From contig NZ_FOVT01000015.1 of the NCBI RefSeq assembly GCF_900115245.1, positions 1 to 64,000 on the forward strand: 64,000 nucleotides of DNA, given 5' to 3'. The first letter of the stretch is position 1, and the number at the start of each line of letters is the position of its first letter. Positions 7,417 through 16,327 of this stretch are shown piece by piece. The notes beneath the pieces were generated by a model. The model saw only the letters and a list, made by a program, of their open reading frames with translations. It had not been told where the DNA came from and ran no database searches. This stretch comes from Mesorhizobium sp. NFR06 (GTDB lineage Bacteria; Pseudomonadota; Alphaproteobacteria; Rhizobiales; Rhizobiaceae). The translations under genes were made by a program, and so were the position numbers.

Positions 7417-8643
7417 ATGCAGTTCGATCTCCTGATCAAGGGCGGGCGCGTCATCGATCCCGCGTCGGGCCTCGACGCGCAACGCGACGTTGCCATAGCC
7501 GATGGTCGCGTCGCTGCAATCGACGCCGCCATCGATGCCGAGGCGGCGGGTCAAGTCGTCGACGCCAGGGACTGCATCGTCACGCCCGGCCTCGTCGACC
7601 TGCACAGCCACGTCTATTGGGGCGGCACCTCGCTCGGTGTCGATGCCGAACGCCTCGCAGCCAAGAGCGGCACCACCACCTTTATCGATGCCGGCAGCGC
7701 CGGCGCCGGCAACTTTTTGGGCTTCCGGTGCCACGTCATCGAACGCTCGAAGGTTCGCATCCTCGCTTACGTCAACATCTCCTTCGCCGGCATATTCGGC
7801 TTCTCCAACACCGTATCCGTCGGCGAATGCAGCGATCTCAGGCTTTGCGAGCCGCGTGAGACGGTGGCGGCGGTGCGCGAGCACGCCGATGTCGTCGTCG
7901 GCGTCAAAGTCCGCTCCGGCAAGCATGCCGGCGGCACCAGCGGCATCGCGCCGGTCGACCTTGCGCTCGACGCCGCCGACAAGGTCGGCCTGCCGTTGAT
8001 GGCGCATATCGACGAACCGCCGCCGGGCCGCTCGGAAGTGCTGCCACGGCTGCGCCGTGGCGATATCCTCACGCACTGCTTCCGCCCGTTCCCCAACGCG
8101 CCGGTCTTCGCCTCCGGCGCGGTGCGGCCGGACATGCGGCTGGCGCGCGAGCGCGGCGTCATCTTCGACATCGGCCATGGGATGGGCTCCTTCGACTTCG
8201 AGGTGGCGAGGGCGATGCTGGCCGAAGGGCTGGCGCCCGACGTCATCTCGAGCGACGTGCATCTCTACTGCGTCGACGGTCCGGCCTTCGACATCCTGGT
8301 CTGCATGTCGAAGCTGATCGCCCTCGGCATGCCGCTGGTCGAGGTGCTGCGCGCCGCCACGCAAGCGCCGGCCAAGGCGATCGCCAGGCCCGAGCTCGGC
8401 GTGTTGAAGGTAGGCGGCATCGGCGACGTCGCGGTATTGCGGCAGCAGCCGGGTCGCTTCACTTTCGTCGATGCGGTTGGAGCCTCATTGGTGTCGGATC
8501 AGCGATTGGTCTCCAACGGTATCGTCATCGGCGGCAAATGGTGGCCGAACGACGCGCCCGATCATAACGAGACTGAGCGCTTCGAGGCGCATGCGCATCA
8601 CACGCATGTGGATGTCGCGGCCAGGCATTTTGGGCGGGGGTGA
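7417..8643 (+). CDS. Amidohydrolase/deacetylase-family metallohydrolase (dihydroorotase-like)
   Basis: 408 aa, TIM-barrel metal-dependent hydrolase. Ligand motifs appear in family order: HxH in DLHSHVYWGG (about 60-68), a carboxylated-lysine candidate in VVGVKVRSGKHAGG (about 168), His in LMAHIDEPP (about 199), His in DILTHCFRPF, and Asp in VISSDVHLYC. The N-terminus LLIKGGRVIDPASG is the beta-sandwich typical of dihydroorotase, hydantoinase and D-amino-acid/N-acetyl deacetylase relatives. The exact substrate cannot be fixed: relatives act on acetyl-hydroxyacids or cyclic amides. The RidA gene just upstream fits breakdown of a nitrogenous compound. Confidence 0.85.
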   Translation: MQFDLLIKGGRVIDPASGLDAQRDVAIADGRVAAIDAAIDAEAAGQVVDARDCIVTPGLVDLHSHVYWGGTSLGVDAERLAAKSGTTTFIDAGSAGAGNFLGFRCHVIERSKVRILAYVNISFAGIFGFSNTVSVGECSDLRLCEPRETVAAVREHADVVVGVKVRSGKHAGGTSGIAPVDLALDAADKVGLPLMAHIDEPPPGRSEVLPRLRRGDILTHCFRPFPNAPVFASGAVRPDMRLARERGVIFDIGHGMGSFDFEVARAMLAEGLAPDVISSDVHLYCVDGPAFDILVCMSKLIALGMPLVEVLRAATQAPAKAIARPELGVLKVGGIGDVAVLRQQPGRFTFVDAVGASLVSDQRLVSNGIVIGGKWWPNDAPDHNETERFEAHAHHTHVDVAARHFGRG

Positions 8644-8801
8644 TCTCCCCCCTCGAGGGAGAGCTGTCGCCGAAGGCGACAGAGGGGGTCGCCGCGCGTG
8701 AAGCGCCAACGCCGTCCGCGACAGACAAGAGAGGAATTCGGCGTTCTGCGTGAGACGACCCCCTCTGGCCTGCCGGCCATCTCCCCCTCGAGGGGGGAGA
8801 T
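8643..8801. repeat. Large inverted intergenic repeat, family C
   Basis: Outer arms ATCTCCCCCC (8643-8652) and GGGGGGAGAT (8792-8801); inner arms CAGAGGGGGTCG (8680-8691) and CGACCCCCTCTG (8756-8767), both exact. It fills the gap between two convergent genes and could fold into a long stem that terminates or stabilises both mRNAs. It resembles the CTCCCCCTCGAGG repeats I know to be widespread in Mesorhizobium intergenic DNA. Confidence 0.7.
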
Positions 8802-8809
8802 TACCCACT

Positions 8810-10600
8810 TCACCGCCCCGCGTTACTCGGCTCGCCATAGACCGGCGTGGCAATCCCCTCCATCCGCGCCTTGAGCTGCAGCGCCACGAACTTCGAATAG
8901 AAGCGCGACAGCGCCAGGTTGCCGCCATGGAACCACAGCGCCTCCTGCGCCGTCGGCTTCCACATATTGCGCAACTCGCCCTGCCACGGACCCGGGTCGC
9001 CCTTCACGCCGGAGCCGAGACCCCAGCACGGGCCGACCTTGTCGGCGACCTCGCGCGAGACGATCTCCGCCACGGTCTCGCTCATCGACTGGTACCCGGT
9101 GCAGCAGACGATCGCGTCGACGGCGAGTTCATCGCCGTCCTCGAACAGGATGCCGGTCGGCGTCAGCGACTTGATGCCGGCACCGCTCTTGACCTTGATC
9201 TCGCCGTTCAGGATCAGCTCGCAGGCACCGACATCGATGTAGTAGCCGGAGCCGGTGCGGTAGGCCTTCATCAATAGCCCGGTTTCGTCCTCGCCGAAGT
9301 CGATGGCGAAGCCCGTGGCGCTCAGGCGCTTGTAGAAATCCGCGTCGCGCGCGCGGATGACGTCGTAGAGCGCGCGCTGGCCCTTCGGCACAAGGGCGAA
9401 CGGTGTCGAGGCGACGATGATGTCGGCCTTGTCGGTGGTGATGCCGCGCGCCAGCGCCTTCTCGGAGAAGATTTCGAAGCCGACATCCATCAGCGTGTCT
9501 GATTTCACCACGGTCGTCGGCGAGCGCTGGACCATGGTGACCTTCGCGCCCGCTTCCCACAGATCGACGCTGACATCGTGTCCCGAACTTGCCGCGCCGA
9601 TCACCGCGACGCGCTTGCCGCGGAATTTCTCGCCGGTGGAATACTGGCTGGAGTGCGAAAGCTCGCCCTTGAAGATATCCGCGCCCGGCAACTCGATCTG
9701 CCGCGGCGGCCCGTAGGCACCGGTGGCAAAGACGATGTGCCTGGGCTTCAGCGTGATGCGCTGGCCGACGCGGTCGACCGCCACCGTCCAGACCTTTTCG
9801 GCCTCGTCATAGGCGGCGCTGATGCATTTGGTGGCGACCCAATAGTTCAGCTCCATGACGCGGGTATACATTTCCAACCAGTCGCCCATCTTGTCCTTGG
9901 GCGTGAAGACCGGCCAGTTTTCCGGAAATGGAATGTAGGGCAGATGGTCGTACCAGACCGGGTCGTGCAACACGAGCGAGCGGTAGCGGTTGCGCCAGGA
10001 ATCGCCCGCGCGCGCATTCTTCTCGATGACCAGTGTCGGAACGCCGAGCTGCCGCAGACGGGCGCCCAGCATGATGCCGCCCTGGCCTCCGCCGATCACC
10101 AGGCAATAGGGCTGCTCGTGCGCGCCGAGATCGCGCGCCTCGCGTGCCCTGGCCTCCGCCCAGGTCTCGCGCTCGGGGTCGGCCTTGTGGCGGATGCCGA
10201 GCGGCCGGGCCGGGCCTTTCCGCTCCTCGAAACCCTTGAGCTCGCTCATTGCCGTGAACAGCGTGCGGCAGCGGCCGTCCTTGAGCCGCAGGATCCCTTC
10301 GCCGCACGCGACCGCCGTCTCGAACGTGAACCAGGCTTCGATGATGCCGTCGTCGACGCTCGCCTCCCCGGACAGCCGCCAGTGCGACGGCTGCACCAGG
10401 TGGAGTGTCGCCTTCAGCATTTCGCGGATCGCAGCCTGCCCCTCCATGGTCTTGATGTTCCATGTGAAGGTCAGCAGATCGCGCCAATAGCAATCCTCCA
10501 CGAACAGGCCGGTCGCGGCCTCGATGTCGCCGGCCTCGAGCGCGCGGCCGAGAGCGCCGAGCCAGGTCGCCGCCTGTTGCGATGGTGCGATGTCGAGCAT
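8810..10600 (-). CDS. Flavin-containing monooxygenase with N-terminal NTF2-like domain
   Basis: 596 aa. Residues 1-130 form an NTF2/SnoaL-like domain (ALEAGDIEAATGLFVEDCYW). The rest is a class B flavoprotein monooxygenase: FAD-binding VIGGGQGGIMLGARL near 170, the FMO fingerprint FKGELSHSSQY near 313, and the NADPH-binding site VAVIGAASSGHDV near 328. It would oxygenate an N-, S- or carbonyl-containing substrate with NADPH and O2. Substrate unknown; Baeyer-Villiger or N-hydroxylation are both possible. The fusion with an NTF2-like domain is a recognised subgroup found in proteobacteria and fungi. It is convergent with the ridA-metallohydrolase pair and monocistronic. Confidence 0.88.
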   Translation of the reverse strand: MLDIAPSQQAATWLGALGRALEAGDIEAATGLFVEDCYWRDLLTFTWNIKTMEGQAAIREMLKATLHLVQPSHWRLSGEASVDDGIIEAWFTFETAVACGEGILRLKDGRCRTLFTAMSELKGFEERKGPARPLGIRHKADPERETWAEARAREARDLGAHEQPYCLVIGGGQGGIMLGARLRQLGVPTLVIEKNARAGDSWRNRYRSLVLHDPVWYDHLPYIPFPENWPVFTPKDKMGDWLEMYTRVMELNYWVATKCISAAYDEAEKVWTVAVDRVGQRITLKPRHIVFATGAYGPPRQIELPGADIFKGELSHSSQYSTGEKFRGKRVAVIGAASSGHDVSVDLWEAGAKVTMVQRSPTTVVKSDTLMDVGFEIFSEKALARGITTDKADIIVASTPFALVPKGQRALYDVIRARDADFYKRLSATGFAIDFGEDETGLLMKAYRTGSGYYIDVGACELILNGEIKVKSGAGIKSLTPTGILFEDGDELAVDAIVCCTGYQSMSETVAEIVSREVADKVGPCWGLGSGVKGDPGPWQGELRNMWKPTAQEALWFHGGNLALSRFYSKFVALQLKARMEGIATPVYGEPSNAGR

Positions 10601-10672
10601 TTATCCTTCCTCTTTCGGTCGCCGAAGGCGGCGTCGAATGCCTTTATCGAGGCTGGCGTCACCTCATCGACC

Positions 10673-10698
10673 TTCTCCCCGTCACTATACAGGGAGAA
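10673..10698. repeat. Palindromic intergenic repeat, family D
   Basis: TTCTCCC (10673-10679) and GGGAGAA (10692-10698) around CGTCACTATACA, followed by a GCCCGGTAGGGC hairpin. It is the familiar TTCTCCCCGTCACTATAC type of rhizobial intergenic element, lying just upstream of the FMO gene. Confidence 0.6.
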
Positions 10699-10764
10699 AT
10701 GCCCGGTAGGGCAAGGAGGGACGGCGCCGACGTGTGACATTTGACAATCTAAGCCGTGACACGG

Positions 10765-11178
10765 CTACGCAGCGGAATTCTCTTCGATCAATCCCAGCTG
10801 CCTGGCACAACGCATGAGCCTGCCCACCTGCCCCCGTCGGATCGAGCGGTGCCCATTCGCGTAAAGTTCGACGATCCAATCTTCGTCGTCCTCGTTCAGG
10901 TCCAATCGCGATTCATAACAATTGCGCACCAACCGGCTGACGTTACAACCACGGTGTTCAGCAACCAGGACAAGGCTGTCTCGCACCTCGAGCAGTTTTT
11001 CGACCTGCCGCGTGGTCAGTTCGTCGTCGACGTAGCCAATTATGCTTTCGACGAACCCCGTTTCCCATTCGGTCAGCGCTTCACGTTCGGATGCTAGCAA
11101 CGATCTCGCAATTGATCGCGCAGCGGCAGCGTCTTTGCGGATACGCTCAATCTCACTCCAAGATGCCATCTCCGACAA
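10765..11178 (-). CDS. Hypothetical helical protein (137 aa)
   Basis: 137 aa from a TTG, or 134 aa from an ATG at 11169; neither has a well-spaced ribosome site, so the start is uncertain. It is rich in charged residues and predicted helical (AASWSE-type N-terminus, RSIARSLLASEREALTEWE, then TTRQVEKLLEVRD), with no membrane segment. The C-terminal part LYANGHRSIRRGQVGRLMRCAR is basic. Family not recognised. GC is lower than in its neighbours, which may indicate acquired DNA. Confidence 0.55.
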   Translation of the reverse strand: MSEMASWSEIERIRKDAAAARSIARSLLASEREALTEWETGFVESIIGYVDDELTTRQVEKLLEVRDSLVLVAEHRGCNVSRLVRNCYESRLDLNEDDEDWIVELYANGHRSIRRGQVGRLMRCARQLGLIEENSAA

Positions 11179-11499
11179 TTCGGCTGCGGCACAACAAGGA
11201 CAAACTGTGGATAATTGCGGGGATAATACTTAGTTGAGTCGTCGTTCTCAGGAAAGAGCAGCGGCAGCTGACTCATTCTTTGGAAACACCTGCACGACCG
11301 AGATATCGCCCAAAACCACTATAAAATTCCTATATCTTTCCTATCCGCCCCGTCTCGAACCTTTATGGCGATCGGGTCCATATTTCCATTCGAAAACGCT
11401 TTTGATCGCCGTTGCCGCCAAGGTGACATGCGTTCGCGTGCAGTTTCGACCTCGCCAATGCGAGCCGAAAACACGAGTGAAAAACAAGGAACGCCTACA
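11179..11499. other. Leader region upstream of the kdp locus
   Basis: About 320 bp without a credible gene. It is AT-rich around 11310-11345 (ACTATAAAATTCCTATATC), the likeliest place for the kdp promoter and KdpE binding. I cannot assign exact -35/-10 hexamers or a KdpE box by eye. Confidence 0.45.
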
Positions 11500-11580
11500 A
11501 TGGACCTCATAGTACTTGGGATCTGGATTTTGTTCTTTGTCCTATCCTTGGCATACGTCAGAGCCTGCGACGGAATTTGA
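11500..11580 (+). CDS. 26-aa single-span membrane microprotein upstream of kdpF
   Basis: Begins MDLIVLGIWILFFVLSLAY: one hydrophobic helix, then a short RACDGI tail. AAGGA precedes the ATG by nine bases, and kdpF begins 15 bp after the stop. Tiny hydrophobic ORFs with a similar LFF-LS pattern occur directly ahead of kdpF in other proteobacteria as far as I recall, which supports a real gene. By position it is a candidate accessory subunit or stabiliser of the Kdp pump; no function is proven. It is too short for most gene finders. Confidence 0.65.
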   Translation: MDLIVLGIWILFFVLSLAYVRACDGI

Positions 11581-11595
11581 GCGGAGGGCCGGATC

Positions 11596-11685
11596 ATGCT
11601 TTTCGATTATATCCTCGGCGGCGCGGTGACCTTGTTCCTGCTTGCCTATCTCACTTACGCCCTCATCCGCCCAGAACGCTTCTGA
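11596..11685 (+). CDS. kdpF: Potassium-transporting ATPase subunit F
   Basis: 29 aa, MLFDYILGGAVTLFLLAYLT followed by a short tail ending RPERF: a single membrane helix with the typical KdpF length and C-terminal R-P-E motif. KdpF stabilises the KdpABC complex in the inner membrane. It lies 22 bp before kdpA and after the 26-aa ORF, in the standard kdp order. Confidence 0.9.
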   Translation: MLFDYILGGAVTLFLLAYLTYALIRPERF

Positions 11686-11707
11686 CCGGCGCACGGAAGG
11701 TCACACC

Positions 11708-13411
11708 ATGACAATCAACGGCTGGATACAGATCCTGCTCTATTGCGGGATCCTGCTTTTGCTCGTGATGCCGCTTGGCGGCTACATGTACCGCGTCTTC
11801 AACGGTAAGCGCACCTGGCTCTCGCCGGTGCTGGTCCCCTTCGAGCGGGGCCTCTATCGCCTTGCCGGAACAAGCGATCGGGAGGAACAGCATTGGGCTG
11901 CCTACGCGGTTGCCTTGCTGCTTTTCAACCTCGCCGGCTTCCTGGTTCTTTACGCACTGCAGCGGCTGCAGGGCGCGCTGCCCTACAATCCCGCCGGCAT
12001 GCCGGCGGTCGAGCCCGGGCTTGCCTTCAACACCGCGGCCAGCTTCGTCACCAACACCAACTGGCAGAACTACGGCGGCGAAAGCACGATGTCCTATCTC
12101 GTGCAGATGGCCGGCCTCACCGTCCAGAACTTCGTCTCGGCAGCCACCGGCATTGCTATCGCGATCGCGTTGATCCGCGGCTTCGCGCGTGCTTCGGGCA
12201 GATCGATCGGCAATTTCTGGGTCGATCTGACCCGCTGCACCCTCTATGTGCTCCTGCCGCTCTGCATCGTGCTGACGCTGGTCTATGTCTGGCTCGGCAT
12301 CCCGCAGACGCTTGGCCCCTATGTCGACGCAACGACGCTGGAAGGCGCCAAGCAGACCATCGCGCTTGGCCCTGTCGCGTCGCAGGTCGCCATCAAGATG
12401 CTCGGCACCAATGGCGGCGGCTTCTTCAACGCCAACGCCGCGCATCCGTTCGAGAATCCCGACGCGATCTCCAACTTCATCCAGATGCTGACCATCTTCG
12501 CGCTCGGCGCCGGCCTCACCAACGTCTTCGGCCGCATGGTCGGCAACCAGCGCCAGGGCTGGGCGATCCTCGCCGCGATGGGCGTGCTGTTCGTCGCCGG
12601 CGTCGTCGTCTGCTACTGGGCCGAGGCCGCGGGCAATCCGCTCGTCCATGCACTCGGCATCGATGGCGGCAACATGGAAGGCAAGGAAACCCGCTTCGGC
12701 ATCGCAGCGTCCGCGCTGTTCGCCGTCGTCACCACCGCGGCCTCCTGCGGCGCCGTCAACGCCATGCATGATAGCTTCACCGCGCTCGGCGGTATGATCC
12801 CGCTCATCAACATGCAACTCGGCGAGGTCATTGTCGGCGGCGTCGGCGCCGGCTTCTACGGCATCCTGATGTTCATCGTGATTGCCGTCTTCGTCGCCGG
12901 TCTGATGGTCGGCCGCACGCCCGAATATCTCGGCAAGAAGATCGAGGCCAAGGAGGTCAAGATGGCGATGCTGGCGATCCTGTGCCTGCCGCTGGCCATG
13001 CTGATCTTCACGGCTATCGCCGTGGTCCTGCCGAGCGCCGTGGCCTCGATCGCCAATGACGGCCCGCACGGCTTCTCCGAGATGCTTTATGCCTACACCT
13101 CCGCGGCGGCCAACAACGGCTCGGCCTTCGCCGGTCTCTCCGGCAACACGCCCTGGTACAACATAACCATCGGCATCTGCATGCTGATGGGCCGTTTCCT
13201 GGTGATCGTCCCGGCTTTGGCCATCGCCGGCTCGCTCGCCGCCAAGAAGACGGTGCCCGCCTCGGCCGGAACCTTCGCGACCGACAGCACGCTGTTCGTC
13301 GGCCTGCTCGTCGGCGTCATCATCATCGTCGGAGGCCTCACTTTCTTCCCGGCGCTCGCCGTCGGGCCGATCGTCGAGCACCAGGCGATGATCGATGGAC
13401 AGACCTTCTGA
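11708..13411 (+). CDS. kdpA: Potassium-transporting ATPase, channel-like subunit A
   Basis: 567 aa with about ten hydrophobic segments. Selectivity-filter regions are intact: VTNTNWQNYGGES near residue 115 and GTNGGGFFNANAAHPFENP near 235, plus AAANNGSAFAGL near the fourth repeat. KdpA carries K+ across the inner membrane and passes through a tunnel to KdpB. The ATG at 11708 was chosen to match the family N-terminus (MTINGWIQILLYC). The 78-aa gene begins one base after its stop, implying coupled translation. Confidence 0.97.
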   Translation: MTINGWIQILLYCGILLLLVMPLGGYMYRVFNGKRTWLSPVLVPFERGLYRLAGTSDREEQHWAAYAVALLLFNLAGFLVLYALQRLQGALPYNPAGMPAVEPGLAFNTAASFVTNTNWQNYGGESTMSYLVQMAGLTVQNFVSAATGIAIAIALIRGFARASGRSIGNFWVDLTRCTLYVLLPLCIVLTLVYVWLGIPQTLGPYVDATTLEGAKQTIALGPVASQVAIKMLGTNGGGFFNANAAHPFENPDAISNFIQMLTIFALGAGLTNVFGRMVGNQRQGWAILAAMGVLFVAGVVVCYWAEAAGNPLVHALGIDGGNMEGKETRFGIAASALFAVVTTAASCGAVNAMHDSFTALGGMIPLINMQLGEVIVGGVGAGFYGILMFIVIAVFVAGLMVGRTPEYLGKKIEAKEVKMAMLAILCLPLAMLIFTAIAVVLPSAVASIANDGPHGFSEMLYAYTSAAANNGSAFAGLSGNTPWYNITIGICMLMGRFLVIVPALAIAGSLAAKKTVPASAGTFATDSTLFVGLLVGVIIIVGGLTFFPALAVGPIVEHQAMIDGQTF

Positions 13412-13412
13412 G

Positions 13413-13649
13413 ATGACCATGCCACGCTTCAACGACATACGCCGGCACGATCGCCACCAGCCTGGTGGCGGGACCCCGGACGACGAAGGGGACGAAAAAC
13501 CTCGTCCTTTCCCGACGCTTTCAACCTTTCTCGGCATGGCTGCCGTGCTGCTCGTGCTGTGGCTGCTGGCCTCCGCCCTTCCGCGCCTGTTCCCGAAGAC
13601 CGAGCACCCGGCGCCATCCAACCTAACCGATACCGGAGCCCAAAAATGA
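13413..13649 (+). CDS. 78-aa membrane protein inserted between kdpA and kdpB
   Basis: 78 aa: a charged N-terminal 35 residues (RRHDRHQPGGGTPDDEGDEK), one membrane helix near 42-62 (TFLGMAAVLLVLWLLASALP), and a short polar tail. The start lies one base after the kdpA stop, and the stop overlaps the kdpB start as ATGA, so it is translationally coupled on both sides. The usual kdp operon has no gene here. It is a candidate species-group-specific Kdp accessory subunit; this is inferred from position and topology only. Confidence 0.75.
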   Translation: MTMPRFNDIRRHDRHQPGGGTPDDEGDEKPRPFPTLSTFLGMAAVLLVLWLLASALPRLFPKTEHPAPSNLTDTGAQK

Positions 13650-15742
13650 GCCAGTCCAAATCCGCTGTTATTATGGACGCCCGTATCCTGATGCCCGCCA
13701 TTGGCGGCGCTTTGCGCAAGCTTGATCCGCGTACGCTGGTCAAGAATCCGGTGATGTTCGTCGTCGCGGTCGTCTCGGCGCTCACCACCGTTCTGTTCGT
13801 CAAGGACCTGATCACCGGCGGCGGCGATCTCGGCTTCACCCTGCAGATCATCATCTGGCTGTGGTTCACCGTTTTGTTCGCGAACTTCGCCGAGGCCGTG
13901 GCCGAGGGCCGCGGCAAGGCGCAGGCCGACTCGCTGCGCAAGGCACGCACCGAGACCCAGGCCAAGTTGCTCACCAACGGCGAGGATCGCACCAAGTTCA
14001 AGCTGGTCCCCGGCACCAGCCTGAAGGTCGGCGATGTCGTGCTGGTCGAGGCCGGCGACATCATCCCCTCGGACGGCGAGGTGATCGAAGGCGTGGCCTC
14101 CGTCAACGAAGCCGCGATCACCGGCGAATCCGCGCCCGTCATCCGCGAATCCGGCGGCGACCGCTCGGCCGTGACCGGCGGCACGCAGGTGCTGTCCGAC
14201 TGGATCCGCGTGCGTATCAGCGCCGCCTCCGGCCACACCTTCCTCGATCGCATGATCTCGCTGGTCGAGGGCGCGGAACGCCAGAAGACCCCAAATGAGA
14301 TCGCGCTCAACATCCTGCTGGTCGGCATGACGCTGATCTTCGTGCTGGCGACCGCAACCATCCCGAGCTTCGCCTCCTACTCCGGCGGCTATATCCCGGT
14401 GACGATCCTCGTCGCGCTGTTCGTGACGCTGATCCCGACCACGATCGGCGCGCTGCTTTCGGCCATCGGCATCGCCGGCATGGACCGCCTGGTGCGCTTC
14501 AATGTGCTTGCCATGTCCGGCCGCGCCGTCGAGGCCGCCGGCGACGTCGACACGCTTCTGCTCGACAAGACCGGCACCATCACCCTCGGCAATCGCCAAG
14601 CGACCGAGTTCCGCCCCGTCAAAGGCGTAGCCGAGCAGGAACTGGCAGACGCGGCTCAGCTCGCTTCACTGGCCGACGAGACGCCGGAAGGCCGCTCGAT
14701 TGTCGTGCTCGCCAAGGAGAAATACGGCATCCGCGCCCGCGACATGGCAACGCTGCACGCTACCTTCGTGCCCTTCACCGCGCAAACCCGCATGAGCGGC
14801 GTCGACATCGACGGCTCGTCGGTGCGCAAGGGCGCTGTCGATGCGGTGCTCGCCCATGTCAACCAGGCGACGACCGCCGCTCATGGCGCGCGCCCGGCCA
14901 GCGAGACGATCCGGGACCTGCAAGCCATAGCCGACGAGATCGCCAAGGCCGGTGGCACGCCGCTCGCGGTCGAGCGCGACGGCCGCCTGCTCGGCATCGT
15001 CCACCTCAAGGACATCGTCAAGGGCGGCATCAGCGAGCGTTTCGCCGAGCTGCGCAAGATGGGCATCCGCACGGTGATGATCACCGGCGACAATCCGCTG
15101 ACGGCGGCTGCCATCGCGGCGGAAGCCGGCGTCGACGATTTCCTCGCGCAGGCGACGCCCGAGAACAAGCTGTCGCTGATCCGCGAGGAGCAGGCGAAGG
15201 GCAAGCTCGTCGCCATGTGCGGCGACGGCACCAACGACGCCCCGGCGCTCGCCCAGGCCGATGTCGGCGTCGCCATGAACACCGGCACGGTGGCCGCGCG
15301 CGAGGCCGGCAACATGGTCGACCTCGACAGCGACCCGACCAAGCTGATCGAAATCGTCGAGATCGGCAAGGCGCTTCTGATGACGCGCGGCTCGCTGACG
15401 ACCTTCTCGATCGCCAACGACGTGGCCAAGTACTTCGCCATCATCCCAGCGATGTTCGCGGTCTTTTATGTTGCGCCCGGTCAGTCCACCGGTCCGCTGC
15501 AGGCGCTCAACGTCATGCACCTGGCGACGCCGCAAAGCGCCATCCTGTCGGCCATCATCTTCAACGCGCTGATCATCATCGCGCTGATCCCGTTGTCGCT
15601 GAAAGGCGTCAAATACCGGGCCATCGGCGCCGGCGCGCTGCTCAGCCGCAATCTTCTCGTCTACGGGCTCGGCGGCATCATCGTCCCGTTCGCCGGCATC
15701 AAGGCGATCGACCTGATCGTCACCACCCTCGGCCTCGCATAA
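13646..15742 (+). CDS. kdpB: Potassium-transporting P-type ATPase, catalytic subunit B
   Basis: 698 aa. The phosphorylation motif DKTGTITLGNR has its aspartate at residue 307, as in E. coli KdpB; the actuator loop ITGESAPVI and the hinge GDGTNDAPALA are intact, with about seven membrane helices. It hydrolyses ATP and drives KdpA-mediated K+ uptake. The start at 13646 overlaps the preceding stop (ATGA) and matches the family N-terminus. KdpC follows after 12 bp. Confidence 0.97.
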   Translation: MSQSKSAVIMDARILMPAIGGALRKLDPRTLVKNPVMFVVAVVSALTTVLFVKDLITGGGDLGFTLQIIIWLWFTVLFANFAEAVAEGRGKAQADSLRKARTETQAKLLTNGEDRTKFKLVPGTSLKVGDVVLVEAGDIIPSDGEVIEGVASVNEAAITGESAPVIRESGGDRSAVTGGTQVLSDWIRVRISAASGHTFLDRMISLVEGAERQKTPNEIALNILLVGMTLIFVLATATIPSFASYSGGYIPVTILVALFVTLIPTTIGALLSAIGIAGMDRLVRFNVLAMSGRAVEAAGDVDTLLLDKTGTITLGNRQATEFRPVKGVAEQELADAAQLASLADETPEGRSIVVLAKEKYGIRARDMATLHATFVPFTAQTRMSGVDIDGSSVRKGAVDAVLAHVNQATTAAHGARPASETIRDLQAIADEIAKAGGTPLAVERDGRLLGIVHLKDIVKGGISERFAELRKMGIRTVMITGDNPLTAAAIAAEAGVDDFLAQATPENKLSLIREEQAKGKLVAMCGDGTNDAPALAQADVGVAMNTGTVAAREAGNMVDLDSDPTKLIEIVEIGKALLMTRGSLTTFSIANDVAKYFAIIPAMFAVFYVAPGQSTGPLQALNVMHLATPQSAILSAIIFNALIIIALIPLSLKGVKYRAIGAGALLSRNLLVYGLGGIIVPFAGIKAIDLIVTTLGLA

Positions 15743-15754
15743 GGAACCACTCCG

Positions 15755-16318
15755 TTGCTCAAGCAAATGCGACCCGCTTTTGTCATGATCGTCTTCTTCA
15801 CGGTGCTGACCGGCCTCATCTATCCGATCGGTATGACCGGCATTGCCCAGGTGCTGTTTCCCAACCAGGCCAATGGCAGCCTGGTCACCAAGGACGGCAA
15901 GGTCATCGGCTCCGAGCTGATCGGCCAGGCCTTTGCCGGTGACGGTTACTTCCACGGCCGCCCCTCGGCCGCCGGCAACGGCTATGACGCGAGCTCCTCA
16001 GGCGGCTCGAATCTCGGGCCCACCAATGCGAAGTTGATCGACCGTATCAAGGGCGATGCCGAAAAGCTGAAGGCGCAAAACCCCGGACAGCCGGTGCCGA
16101 TGAACCTGGTCACCACGTCCGGCAGCGGCCTCGACCCCGACATCAGCCCCGAGGCTGCCTATTTCCAGGTGCCGAGGGTGGCAAACGCCCGCGGCCTGGA
16201 CGAAGCCAAGGTAAAGGCGCTGGTCGACAGCCATGTCGAAGACCGCGAGCTCGGTGTCCTCGGCGAGCCGGTGGTCAACCTGTTGGCGCTCAACCTTGCG
16301 CTGGACGGCCTGAAATAA
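15755..16318 (+). CDS. kdpC: Potassium-transporting ATPase subunit C
   Basis: 187 aa with one N-terminal membrane helix (FVMIVFFTVLTGLIYPIGM), then a periplasmic domain with the family motifs GRPSAAGNGYDASSSGGSNLGP and SGSGLDPDISPEAA. KdpC joins KdpA and KdpB and increases ATP affinity. The start is TTG at 15755. The stop is followed by a strong hairpin before kdpD. Confidence 0.95.
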   Translation: MLKQMRPAFVMIVFFTVLTGLIYPIGMTGIAQVLFPNQANGSLVTKDGKVIGSELIGQAFAGDGYFHGRPSAAGNGYDASSSGGSNLGPTNAKLIDRIKGDAEKLKAQNPGQPVPMNLVTTSGSGLDPDISPEAAYFQVPRVANARGLDEAKVKALVDSHVEDRELGVLGEPVVNLLALNLALDGLK

Positions 16319-16327
16319 CCACGTAGC

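Noticed and set aside
6962..7435. Alternative frame after TAGGAGG at 6952 overlapping ridA
   Set aside because: The ribosome site is good, but the product beyond 20 residues is an out-of-frame reading of RidA; at most a short leader peptide.
11663..14599. 978-aa minus-strand frame across kdpA and kdpB
   Set aside because: Opposite-strand shadow of two certain genes, with histidine/aspartate-rich nonsense composition.
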